From assembly GCA_964494625.1 (NCBI GenBank), contig CAZBRT010000001.1:682001-746000 (forward strand): DNA of 64,000 bases, read 5' to 3'. The DNA comes from UBA2784 sp964494625. Lineage in GTDB: Bacteria; Pseudomonadota; Alphaproteobacteria; Micropepsales; Micropepsaceae. The notes beneath the pieces are model-generated. The model had not been told where the DNA came from and ran no database searches. It saw only the letters and a list, made by a program, of their open reading frames with translations. Numbering within the stretch: the first letter of the stretch is position 1; each line of letters begins with the position of its first letter. The translations under genes and the position numbers were made by a program. Below are positions 51,009 through 58,696 of the stretch, piece after piece.

Positions 51009-53441
51009 GTGAAGGCCTCGCTCGGCCGGCTGATCGCCGGTGATCGCGGCGAGCGGCTGGTCATGGGTGCGCGTTTCGTCATTCTCTTCGAGCAGATCTG
51101 GCGCGCTCTGTGGCCCGCTGCTGGTTTTGTGATTGCCGCTGCCGTCCTTGCGCTTGTCGATGGCTTTGCGCTGATGGCGTGGCCGCTTCATGCCGCGTTG
51201 CTTTACGGGCTCCTCGGGGCGGGCGCGTTTTTCTTCGGCCGCGGGCTTCTCAACGTGCGCTGGCCGCGCCGCGACGACAGTCTGCGCCGCCTTGAGACCG
51301 AAAACGGATTTGCCAACCGCCCCTTGAGCGAAGGCGAAGACACGCTGGCGCTGGGCGGCAGCGATCCGGCCATCGTTGCCCTGTGGCAGCGCCATCTGGC
51401 GCGCGCGCGGGCGCGGCTTGCCGAGGCGGGTCCGGCGCGACCTCGCCCCGGCCTTCCGGCCCGTGACCCGCACGCGCTGCGCGGCCTTGCCTTTATCAGC
51501 CTTGTCGCGGCGGCGGCCATTGCCGGCGACGCCTGGGACGAACAATTGTCGCGCGCGTTCGACATCGGTGCGCCGCCGCGCGGTGCGGTTGTTTCGGGCG
51601 TTGATGCGTGGGTGACGCCGCCCGCCTATACGCGGCTTGCGCCCATTTTCCTTTCAAGCGCGGATGGCGCGATCAATGCTGCGGGCGATCCCGTCAATGT
51701 GCCCGCCGGATCGGAACTGGTGATCCGCGTGCAGGGGATTGACGGCGTGCCCACGCTGGATGGTGCAGGCGAGGTTCCCTTCAATAATGTCGGCACCGGC
51801 AGCCACGAGGCCAAACTCGTGCTGAATTCGGACGTGGTCGTGTCGATCGATGCGGCCGGGGCAACGATGGCGCGGCTTGACCTGCGCGTCGTGCCTGATC
51901 GTCTTCCCGCCGTTACCTTCTCCGGCCCGCCCGAGCCGACACGGCGCGGAACGCTGAAATTGGCCTATGCGATTGACGACGACTATGGCGCGGTCTCGGC
52001 GCAATTGACGGTGACGCTGGACCGGCCAGAAACCGGCGTGCCGCTGGAAGCGCAGAACCAGATCGCCGCAAGCCTGCCGGTTCCGCCGCGCAATCGCGGT
52101 TCGGGTGACGTTGTCGCCTATCCTGATCTCTCGGCCCATGCCTGGGCGGGGTTGCCGGTCGTGCTGCGCATCGCTGTTACTGATGGCGCAGGCCAGACGG
52201 GCTATTCGCAGGAAATGCGCTTCGTGCTGCCCGAGCGCGTCTTCCTGAAGCCGCTGGCGGCAGCACTTGCCGAATTGCGCAAGGTGCTGCTGCTGGACCC
52301 AGCCCGTGCGGCCAGCGTTGCCGGTGCCCTTGATGCGCTGGCACTGGAGCCGGAAACCTACACGCCGGAGATTGCGATCTATGCCGGGCTGCGCAGTGCA
52401 TACTGGCGCCTTCTTTCTGCGGAAACGCCGGGCGACATTGAAAGCGTCGCGGGGCTTCTCCACGAGTTGGCGGTTGCCGTCGAAGACGGTGAAGCGGCGA
52501 TGGCGGCGGAAGAACTTCGCCGCCTGCAGGAGGCGCTGATGGATGCGCTGGCCAATGGCGCCAGCGAGGAAGAGATCAGCCAGCTGATGCAGCAGCTTCG
52601 CCAGGCGATGGACGAGTATATGCGCGCCCTGGCCGAGAACAGCGATCCCATCCCCTTGCCGCCGGGGCTCGAGATGCCCGGCACACAGGATCTTTCGGAA
52701 CTTCTCGATGCCATCGAGGAAATGGCGCGCACCGGCGCCCGGGATGCCGCGCGCGAATTGCTGGAGCAATTGCAGGCGCTCATGGATTCAATGCCGCTGG
52801 GCGGCCAGCAGGGTCTGACCGAAGGCGAGCAGGCGATGGCGGAAGCCCTGCAGGGCCTCTCGGAGATCATCGAACGCCAGCGTGACCTGATGGACCGCAC
52901 CTATCAGGAGCAGCAGCGCCAGGAAGACCCCTATGACACGGCGCCGGGGGCCGACACCGATGCCATGGCGGGCGAACAGGGCACGCTTGAAGACGAGCTT
53001 GGCGTGATGGGCGAGAGCCTCGGCGAACAGGGCATCGAGGTGCCGGAAAACCTGGGCAATGCCGGTGAAGCGATGGAGCGCGCTGAAGGTACCTTGCGCG
53101 AAGGCGAGGCAGGCCGCGCTGTGCCCTCGCAGCAGGAAGCACTCGACCAGTTGCAGCAAGGCATGCAGGCAATGGCACAGGCGCTGGCGGATTCACTTGC
53201 CGCGCGCGGCAGCGGCATTGTCTCGCGCGGCGGCCGGCCCTCCGACCAGGGCCGTGATCCCCTGGGCCGCCCCGAAGGTGCGCGCGGCAATGTCGACAGC
53301 AACGATGTCCTGGTGCCGGACGAACGCGCCACGCAGCGCGCCCGCGAAATCCTTGAAGAGATCGAGCGCCGCGCCTCTGAACGCGGCCGCCCGCGCGAGG
53401 AACTCGATTATCTCGAACGGCTGCTGGAGCGGTTCGAGTAG
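51009..53441 (+). CDS. DUF4175 (TIGR02302) large membrane protein
   Basis: This protein of about 810 aa has two N-terminal helices (about residues 30-75) and another near 160-180. A beta-rich periplasmic region (about 180-440) is followed by a long helical region. The last 350 residues are Gln/Glu/Ala-rich with coiled-coil character (QLMQQLRQAMDEYMRAL; MAQALADSLAARGSG). The family is conserved next to lysA in alphaproteobacteria and has no known function. The start is uncertain: GTG 51009 is chosen, with ATG 50946 (inside lysA) and ATG 51063 as alternatives. Confidence 0.87.
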   Translation: MKASLGRLIAGDRGERLVMGARFVILFEQIWRALWPAAGFVIAAAVLALVDGFALMAWPLHAALLYGLLGAGAFFFGRGLLNVRWPRRDDSLRRLETENGFANRPLSEGEDTLALGGSDPAIVALWQRHLARARARLAEAGPARPRPGLPARDPHALRGLAFISLVAAAAIAGDAWDEQLSRAFDIGAPPRGAVVSGVDAWVTPPAYTRLAPIFLSSADGAINAAGDPVNVPAGSELVIRVQGIDGVPTLDGAGEVPFNNVGTGSHEAKLVLNSDVVVSIDAAGATMARLDLRVVPDRLPAVTFSGPPEPTRRGTLKLAYAIDDDYGAVSAQLTVTLDRPETGVPLEAQNQIAASLPVPPRNRGSGDVVAYPDLSAHAWAGLPVVLRIAVTDGAGQTGYSQEMRFVLPERVFLKPLAAALAELRKVLLLDPARAASVAGALDALALEPETYTPEIAIYAGLRSAYWRLLSAETPGDIESVAGLLHELAVAVEDGEAAMAAEELRRLQEALMDALANGASEEEISQLMQQLRQAMDEYMRALAENSDPIPLPPGLEMPGTQDLSELLDAIEEMARTGARDAARELLEQLQALMDSMPLGGQQGLTEGEQAMAEALQGLSEIIERQRDLMDRTYQEQQRQEDPYDTAPGADTDAMAGEQGTLEDELGVMGESLGEQGIEVPENLGNAGEAMERAEGTLREGEAGRAVPSQQEALDQLQQGMQAMAQALADSLAARGSGIVSRGGRPSDQGRDPLGRPEGARGNVDSNDVLVPDERATQRAREILEEIERRASERGRPREELDYLERLLERFE

Positions 53442-53521
53442 GGCGCAACAGCGCCGGAGCGGGCCATAGATTCCGCATGACGAGGTTTCATTGAGGCACG
53501 CTGGATGCCGACGCGACTTTT

Positions 53522-53666
53522 CCCTCGCCCCGCGCTTCAAGCGGGGAGAGGGAAGGCTGCACTTGCAGCCAGGGTGAGGGGTGATCTCTGTCGCGTCGCT
53601 TCAACGGCCCCTCACGAAATTTGCGAAGGCAAATTTCTGCTCTCCCCCCTTGTAGCGTGGGGAGAG
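53522..53666. repeat. Intergenic multi-hairpin repeat
   Basis: Four inverted repeats stand in a row between convergent genes. They are 53522-53552 (CCCTC-g-CCCCGC with GCGGGG-a-GAGGG), 53555-53570 (GGCTGCA-CT-TGCAGCC), 53616-53637 (GAAATTTGC-GAAG-GCAAATTTC) and 53640-53666 (CTCTCCCC with GGGGAGAG). The design matches dispersed alphaproteobacterial intergenic repeats. It may act as a bidirectional terminator or mRNA-end stabiliser. Confidence 0.7.
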
Positions 53667-53718
53667 CGAAGAAGAGTGGCGCAGTTCAACCCGAGCGAGG
53701 GCAGCGAACCGATAACTC

Positions 53719-54096
53719 CTACCGGTTCAGCGCGTCCTCGATCACCTGGATCATTTCGGCGATCAGGAAGGGTTTGCGGACCACCGCATGCACGAGATCA
53801 TCGAGATTGTGCACGCGCTCGAGTTCGGCGGCAAAGCCGGTCATCAAGACGATCCTGAGGCCGGGCTGCTCATTGGCGGCATGAAGCGCCAGCGCAATCC
53901 CGTCCATCACCGGCATGACAATGTCGGAAAGGAGAAGGTCAAACGGCGTGCCGGCCAAAATCTCTGACGCCATGATCTCGGCAGCATGCCCGCCGTCATT
54001 GGCAAGGGTGACGGCATGACCCTCCCTGCCGAGGACCCGGGCCATCAATTCGCGGATCGGTGCTTCATCATCGGCGACAAGGATGCGTGCCATCAT
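53719..54096 (-). CDS. Single-domain response regulator, CpdR-like
   Basis: This 125-aa protein is one receiver domain. The phospho-acceptor Asp is in LLLSDIVMP (about residue 57); the acidic pair is VADDE, the Thr is in LMTGFAA and the Lys in RKPF. MTGFAAELER plus DIVMPVMDGI is close to CpdR, the receiver that couples cell-cycle phosphorelay to ClpXP proteolysis in Caulobacter and relatives. The start is ATGATGA over the stop of the DUF3426 gene, so the two are coupled. CpdR identity is probable, not proven. Confidence 0.85.
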   Translation of the reverse strand: MMARILVADDEAPIRELMARVLGREGHAVTLANDGGHAAEIMASEILAGTPFDLLLSDIVMPVMDGIALALHAANEQPGLRIVLMTGFAAELERVHNLDDLVHAVVRKPFLIAEMIQVIEDALNR

Positions 54097-54941
54097 TCCC
54101 CGCTTTCATCCGCATTGCCCGCATCGTCAACGCCGGAGAGGCGGACTTCCAGCTCCTGCGCCTTGGGATTGTTCGGCACCCTGATGCGGAACGGCATCAC
54201 GGCGCCGGGCTCCAGCGTTACCAGACCGGAATCGGCGGTTTCAGCCAGCACCTCATTGCCCTCCGCATCGCGCAGGGTGACCTCAAGCAGCGGCACATCC
54301 TGCGTGCGGGCGGTCGGGTTGACGATGTTGCCGGTGATCTCGATGCCTGATGTACCATCGACCAGCTGATAACCGACATTGCCGATCTCGAGGCCCGAAA
54401 GGTTCACCGGCATGCCGATGAAAGCGTAAAAGCTTGCGGTCGCGGGCCATGCCTCGGCGATGGTCTGGCGCATGAAGACGATGAGCGCCATCAGCGTGCC
54501 GACGCCGCCAGCCAACAAAAGCCATTTCAGGGCAGCGCGGCGGTGCGAGGGCCCTTCTGATCCAAAAGCGTGGGGGTCAAAGCGCGCGCTGCGCCGGTCG
54601 CCGCGGCCTGCCATGGCCGGATGCGGCGGTTGGGGTTCGGGCTCCACACTCTCATCGACAAAAACGCGCGAGGGCCGCACCCGGACAGGTTCCGGCTCTG
54701 GCGCGTATTGCGGTTCGGGCTCCGGCTCCGGCTCCGGCTCCGGATCGGGGGGCGGCGGCGCGTGATAGGGCTCGGGCTCGGCCAGTGCTTCGCTTGGCGG
54801 CTCGTCAGGAAGCAAGGTGACGACCGGTTCCTGAAACCAGCTATGGCCGCATTTGGCGCAGCGCACCTTGCGGCCGGTCGGCGTAAAGCGCGAGCCGTCC
54901 ACCTGGTAGCTGGTACTGCACGCAGGGCAGGTCAGGATCAT
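54093..54941 (-). CDS. Zinc-ribbon (MJ0042) membrane protein with DUF3426 domain
   Basis: This protein of about 282 aa starts with a zinc ribbon (TCPACSTSYQVDG...VRCAKCGHSWF, C-x2-C...C-x2-C). A Pro/Glu-rich linker encoded by a TCCGGC hexanucleotide run (54721-54744) and one membrane helix (about 150-170) follow. The C-terminus is a periplasmic DUF3426 domain. I start at ATG 54941. It is divergent from ftsE by about 170 bp and cotranscribed with the receiver gene. Function is unknown. Confidence 0.85.
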   Translation of the reverse strand: MILTCPACSTSYQVDGSRFTPTGRKVRCAKCGHSWFQEPVVTLLPDEPPSEALAEPEPYHAPPPPDPEPEPEPEPEPQYAPEPEPVRVRPSRVFVDESVEPEPQPPHPAMAGRGDRRSARFDPHAFGSEGPSHRRAALKWLLLAGGVGTLMALIVFMRQTIAEAWPATASFYAFIGMPVNLSGLEIGNVGYQLVDGTSGIEITGNIVNPTARTQDVPLLEVTLRDAEGNEVLAETADSGLVTLEPGAVMPFRIRVPNNPKAQELEVRLSGVDDAGNADESGE

Positions 54942-55106
54942 GCATTCGTGCCCATAAAAGCCGCGGAGGTTCATTCGCATGGGCCGCGATTCGTGGCAAG
55001 TTCACCCTCGCATTCGCCTTAACAGGGGATTCGTGCCGCAGACCGGCCCCGCCTCTCCCTCTCGCTCCCACTTTCCCCCCGCATGCTCCAGGAACCGGCA
55101 GAGACA

Positions 55107-55781
55107 ATGCTTCGCCTTGAAAATGTCGGCATGCGCTATGGCATGGGGCCGGAAGTCCTGAGCGATATCACCTTCTCGCTGGCGCCGGGCGCGTTCCATT
55201 TCCTGACGGGACCGTCGGGCGCGGGCAAGACCTCGCTCCTGAAGCTCCTCTACCTTGCTGAGCGGCCGTCGCGCGGCCTCATGTCGATGTTCGGGCGCGA
55301 TCTGGCCGTCACGCCGCGCCAGGAATTGCCGGCGCTGCGCCGCCGCATCGGTGTCGTCTTTCAGGAGTTCCGCCTGCTTGATCATCTGTCGGCCTTCGAG
55401 AACGTGGCGCTGCCGCTGCGCATTGCCGGACGAAAGCCCGCCGAGTACCGCGAAGACGTGGAAGAGCTTTTGAGCTGGGTCGGCCTTGGCGACCGCATGC
55501 AGGCGCGGCCGCCGACACTTTCCGGCGGTGAAAAGCAGCGCGTGGCGATCGCGCGTGCCGTCGTCGGCAAGCCGGACCTTCTTCTGGCAGACGAGCCGAC
55601 CGGTTCCATCGATCCCGACATGGGCGAGCGGCTCCTGCGCCTTTTTGTCGAACTCAACCGGCTGGGCACGACCGTCCTGATCGCAACCCACGACAAGCAC
55701 CTTGTCGAAAATCTCGGCGAGCGCGCGTGGCGGCTTTCGAACGGCACGCTGCACGAAACACCGGCCAAGGGGCGCGGGTAA
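55107..55781 (+). CDS. ftsE: Cell division ATP-binding protein FtsE
   Basis: This 224-aa ABC ATPase has Walker A GPSGAGKTS, signature LSGGEKQRVAIARA, Walker B LLLADEPTG and the downstream HDKHLV. With FtsX it activates cell-wall hydrolases at the septum. The usual TGNLD appears here as TGSID, which keeps the Asp. I start at ATG 55107 (MLRLENVGMRYG). ftsX follows 1 nt after the stop. Confidence 0.95.
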   Translation: MLRLENVGMRYGMGPEVLSDITFSLAPGAFHFLTGPSGAGKTSLLKLLYLAERPSRGLMSMFGRDLAVTPRQELPALRRRIGVVFQEFRLLDHLSAFENVALPLRIAGRKPAEYREDVEELLSWVGLGDRMQARPPTLSGGEKQRVAIARAVVGKPDLLLADEPTGSIDPDMGERLLRLFVELNRLGTTVLIATHDKHLVENLGERAWRLSNGTLHETPAKGRG

Positions 55782-55782
55782 G

Positions 55783-56661
55783 ATGGCAGCGCGCGTTCCG
55801 CTTCTTCCTGACGAGCATGAAGGCGAATGGCCGCTGACCGGCGTGATTGCCGTCATGTGCTTTCTTGCGTGTCTGACGCTCGGCATCACGCTGTCGGTCT
55901 CGCGCGCGGCGGCCGTGTGGAGCGAGGGCTTGTCGGGCACCGGCACCATTCTTGTGCCTGCTGACGGCTTGATGGCGCCCGAAGAGGGCGCGCGCGCGGT
56001 GGCGGATGCCGTGCGCCGCCTGCCCGGCATTGCCGAGGTGCGCGTGGTCAGCCGGGCGGAATCCGAAGGGATGCTTGCGCCGTGGCTCGGCAATGTCAGT
56101 CTTGAAGGCATGCCCTTGCCGGTTCTTGTGTCAGTGTCATTCGAAGGGGCTGAACGCCCCTCGAATGCCGACATGAATGCGGTCGTCTCGGCGGCAAGCC
56201 CCGGCGCGTTGTGGGACGATCACGGTGTCTGGCGCGACGACCTTCAGCGCTTGGCGGCTACGCTCTCGGCGATTTCGCTTGGCGTCCTTGTGCTGATTGC
56301 GCTGGCGGCGGGTGCCATCATCGTGTTTGCGACACGGGCAGGGCTTGAATCACACCGCGAGATTGTCGAAGTCCTGCACCACATCGGCGCACGCAACCAG
56401 TTCATCGCCCATGAATTCGAACGCCGCTTCCTGCTGGTCGGCTTGAAGGCGGGGCTTGCGGGGCTTGCGCTTTCGGTCGGGGTGCTTGTTCTTTTCTCGA
56501 ACACCGACATGCTGGCGCCTGCGGGCGAGTTTTATCTGCCGCGCCTCTCGCTTGCGGCGGCTGACTGGCCGTGGCTGGTTGCGATCCCGGTCGTCACCGC
56601 GATCATCGCAACGATCACCGCGCGTCTGACGGTGATGCGCGTGATCGGGCGAATGCCGTGA
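55783..56661 (+). CDS. ftsX: Cell division permease-like protein FtsX
   Basis: This 292-aa protein has an N-terminal helix (VIAVMCFLACLTLGITLSV), a periplasmic loop of about 110 residues carrying the SMC-like region, and three C-terminal helices. I start at ATG 55783 (MAARVPLLPDEHEG). The gene overlaps the HAD phosphatase start by 4 nt (GTGA). Confidence 0.93.
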   Translation: MAARVPLLPDEHEGEWPLTGVIAVMCFLACLTLGITLSVSRAAAVWSEGLSGTGTILVPADGLMAPEEGARAVADAVRRLPGIAEVRVVSRAESEGMLAPWLGNVSLEGMPLPVLVSVSFEGAERPSNADMNAVVSAASPGALWDDHGVWRDDLQRLAATLSAISLGVLVLIALAAGAIIVFATRAGLESHREIVEVLHHIGARNQFIAHEFERRFLLVGLKAGLAGLALSVGVLVLFSNTDMLAPAGEFYLPRLSLAAADWPWLVAIPVVTAIIATITARLTVMRVIGRMP

Positions 56662-57206
56662 TCCGGCTTGTCCTCGTCGACCGCGATGGCGTCCTCAACG
56701 AGGACAGGCCCGACAGTGTGAAAACGCCCGACGAGTTTGTCATGATCGCGGGTGCGGCTGCGGCGGTTGCCCGCCTCAATGCGGCCGGCTGCAAGGTTGC
56801 GCTCGTGACCAATCAGGCAGTCGTCGGGCGCGGCATCATTGATGCGGCGATGCTTTCGCGCATCCATGAAAAGCTGATGGAAGCGCTTGCGCGCGAGAAG
56901 GGAATTATTCATTCCATCCATGTCGCAACCGATCCGCCCGGCGCGGCAAGCGGGCGGCGCAAGCCCGCGCCCGGCCTGCTGCTGGAGGCCATGGAAAAGT
57001 GGCGGACATCCCCGGCACAAACCGTCATGATCGGTGACGACCTCAAGGACCTTGAGGCGGCCCGGGCCGCAGGGGTCAGGCCGTTGCTTGTGCGCACCGG
57101 CAAGGGCGCAAAATTGCAGGCAAGCGGCATCCCGCCGCATCTCGGCCCGATTCCCGTCTATGATTCACTGGCTGATGCCGTCGAAAAGCTTCTGGCGACC
57201 TTTTGA
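56658..57206 (+). CDS. HAD-IIIA phosphatase (GmhB/HisB-N-like)
   Basis: This 182-aa HAD phosphatase has the catalytic DRDGVLNED at residues 8-16, the second motif VTNQAVVGRG, the Lys in GRRKPAPGLLLEAM, and the acidic pair in MIGDDLKDLEAA. The Cys zinc-finger that GmhB and HisB-N insert before RKPAP is absent (HVATDPPGAASG), so it is a zinc-free variant. The start is GTG 56658. The substrate could be a phosphorylated sugar, but no heptose genes are nearby. Confidence 0.85.
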   Translation: MIRLVLVDRDGVLNEDRPDSVKTPDEFVMIAGAAAAVARLNAAGCKVALVTNQAVVGRGIIDAAMLSRIHEKLMEALAREKGIIHSIHVATDPPGAASGRRKPAPGLLLEAMEKWRTSPAQTVMIGDDLKDLEAARAAGVRPLLVRTGKGAKLQASGIPPHLGPIPVYDSLADAVEKLLATF

Positions 57207-57207
57207 C

Positions 57208-57804
57208 ATGCGCTTCCTGCGTCGAATTTTCAGTGTGATCAGTCTGGCCATCCTTGCCCTTGCGGCGGGGTTCCTGATCTTTGTCGCCTCGCTGCCGGGG
57301 CCGGGGGTCTCGCCGCGCGAAGCCGACGGCATTGTCGCGCTTACCGGCGGCGAACAGCGTATCGAGGCGGCCCTTGGTCTTCTGGCCGAGGGCAAGGGCA
57401 AACGCCTCCTCATCTCGGGTCTTCATCCCGATACGTTGCGTGCCGATGTGGCTGCGCGCACAGGCGCCTCACCGTTCATTGATTGCTGCATCGACCTTGA
57501 CTGGCTGGCGCAGGACACCGAAGGCAATGCGGGTGCGGCCGCCCATTGGGCGCGCGACAACGGCTTTGACCGCGTGATCGTTGTTACCGCCAACTATCAC
57601 ATGCCGCGTGCGCTGCTTGAACTCTCCGCCGTCATGCCGGAAACCGAATGGGTGCCGTTTCCGGTCGTGCCCGCTGTGGTGGCGGCGAAGGAATGGTGGC
57701 TGGACCCTGCCGCCATGCGCATCCTGGGCAGCGAATACATGAAACTGCTTGCGGCGGGTGTGCGTGCGGGCGCACGCTGGCTTGCTGCAAGCCTTGAGAC
57801 CTGA
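57208..57804 (+). CDS. YdcF/SanA-like DUF218 protein
   Basis: This 198-aa protein has an N-terminal anchor (FSVISLAILALAAGFLIFVA) and a periplasmic DUF218 domain. ALTGGEQRIEAALGLLAEGKGKRLLISG and VIVVTANYHMPRAL are the conserved parts. The Asp/His pocket suggests hydrolase-like binding; activity is not established. It lies 1 nt after the HAD gene. Confidence 0.9.
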   Translation: MRFLRRIFSVISLAILALAAGFLIFVASLPGPGVSPREADGIVALTGGEQRIEAALGLLAEGKGKRLLISGLHPDTLRADVAARTGASPFIDCCIDLDWLAQDTEGNAGAAAHWARDNGFDRVIVVTANYHMPRALLELSAVMPETEWVPFPVVPAVVAAKEWWLDPAAMRILGSEYMKLLAAGVRAGARWLAASLET

Positions 57805-57818
57805 CAAGCATTGCGCCC

Positions 57819-58544
57819 ATGATCTTCATCCGCTCGTTCCTGTTCACGCTGTGGTTTGCGCTCCTGTCGACGGTGATCAGCCTTGTGTGGCTGCCGGCTT
57901 TCCTGATGCCGCGCCGCTTCACCGTCATGGCCGCGCGGCTGTGGGCGAATGGCACGTTGTGGGGGCTTCGCGTGCTTGCGGGCATGACGCTGGAAGTGCG
58001 GGGCCGCGAGCACATCCAGGCTGGTGCCTGCCTTTATGCGAGCAAGCATTTTGCCATGTGGGAGACGGTCGTGTTGAACGTGATCCTGACCGATCCAGCG
58101 ATCGTGCTCAAAAGCGAACTGATGTGGATCCCGTTTTACGGCTGGTATGTCTGGAAGGCGGGCAACATCGCGATTCAACGGGGCGCGCATGCGCGCGCCG
58201 TGCGCCGCCTGGTCGTGCGCGCCAAGGGCGTGATCAAGGAAGGCCGACCCATCCTCATTTTTCCCGAAGGCACGCGCAGCCGCCTTGGCCAGCGGGTTCC
58301 TTACAAGCCCGGCGTTGCCGCGCTCTATTCCCAGCTGGACGTGGCCTGTGTTCCCATTGCGCACAATTCGGGCCTGTTCTGGCCGCGCAAAGGCTTCACG
58401 CGGCGGCCGGGCAAGGTGATTGTCGAATTCCAGCCGCCCATCCCGCCCGGCCTCAAGCGTCAGGAATTCATGCCGCTTCTTGAGCAGCGCATCGAAACCG
58501 CGACCGACGCCTTGCTGGCCGAATCCGGTTTCCGGAAAAATTAA
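57819..58544 (+). CDS. plsC: 1-acyl-sn-glycerol-3-phosphate acyltransferase (PlsC)
   Basis: This 241-aa membrane acyltransferase makes phosphatidic acid from lysophosphatidic acid. The catalytic motif is H-x4-E (KHFAMWET, residues about 79-86), the Glu variant seen in a clade of PlsC instead of H-x4-D. FPEGTRSR is the substrate-binding motif. One N-terminal helix is present. It ends the ftsE-ftsX-HAD-ydcF-plsC operon. Confidence 0.92.
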   Translation: MIFIRSFLFTLWFALLSTVISLVWLPAFLMPRRFTVMAARLWANGTLWGLRVLAGMTLEVRGREHIQAGACLYASKHFAMWETVVLNVILTDPAIVLKSELMWIPFYGWYVWKAGNIAIQRGAHARAVRRLVVRAKGVIKEGRPILIFPEGTRSRLGQRVPYKPGVAALYSQLDVACVPIAHNSGLFWPRKGFTRRPGKVIVEFQPPIPPGLKRQEFMPLLEQRIETATDALLAESGFRKN

Positions 58545-58600
58545 GCACCCTCAACGGGTTGCGTGCAGCGGCGCTCACGTGAACTTTACGGGAACAAAGA

Positions 58601-58629
58601 TTGACCCGTCGGGTCATCAAACCTAAACT
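58601..58629 (+). promoter_or_regulatory. Promoter of nrdJ
   Basis: TTGACC (58601-58606) and TAAACT (58624-58629) are 17 nt apart, giving a start near 58636. A GACCC-GTC-GGGTC palindrome at 58603-58615 overlaps the -35 and could be an operator. No NrdR box or B12 riboswitch is recognised between plsC and nrdJ. Confidence 0.55.
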
Positions 58630-58696
58630 TTGCGCCTGTTTCAGTAGGCGCGCGGGCCAAATTCCGCACGCGCCCGCCCGGAGAGTTTTTCCCGCC

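Noticed and set aside
58545..58696. B12 riboswitch before the B12-dependent ribonucleotide reductase
   Set aside because: Only about 150 bp is available and I see no conserved B12 box; the promoter lies within it.
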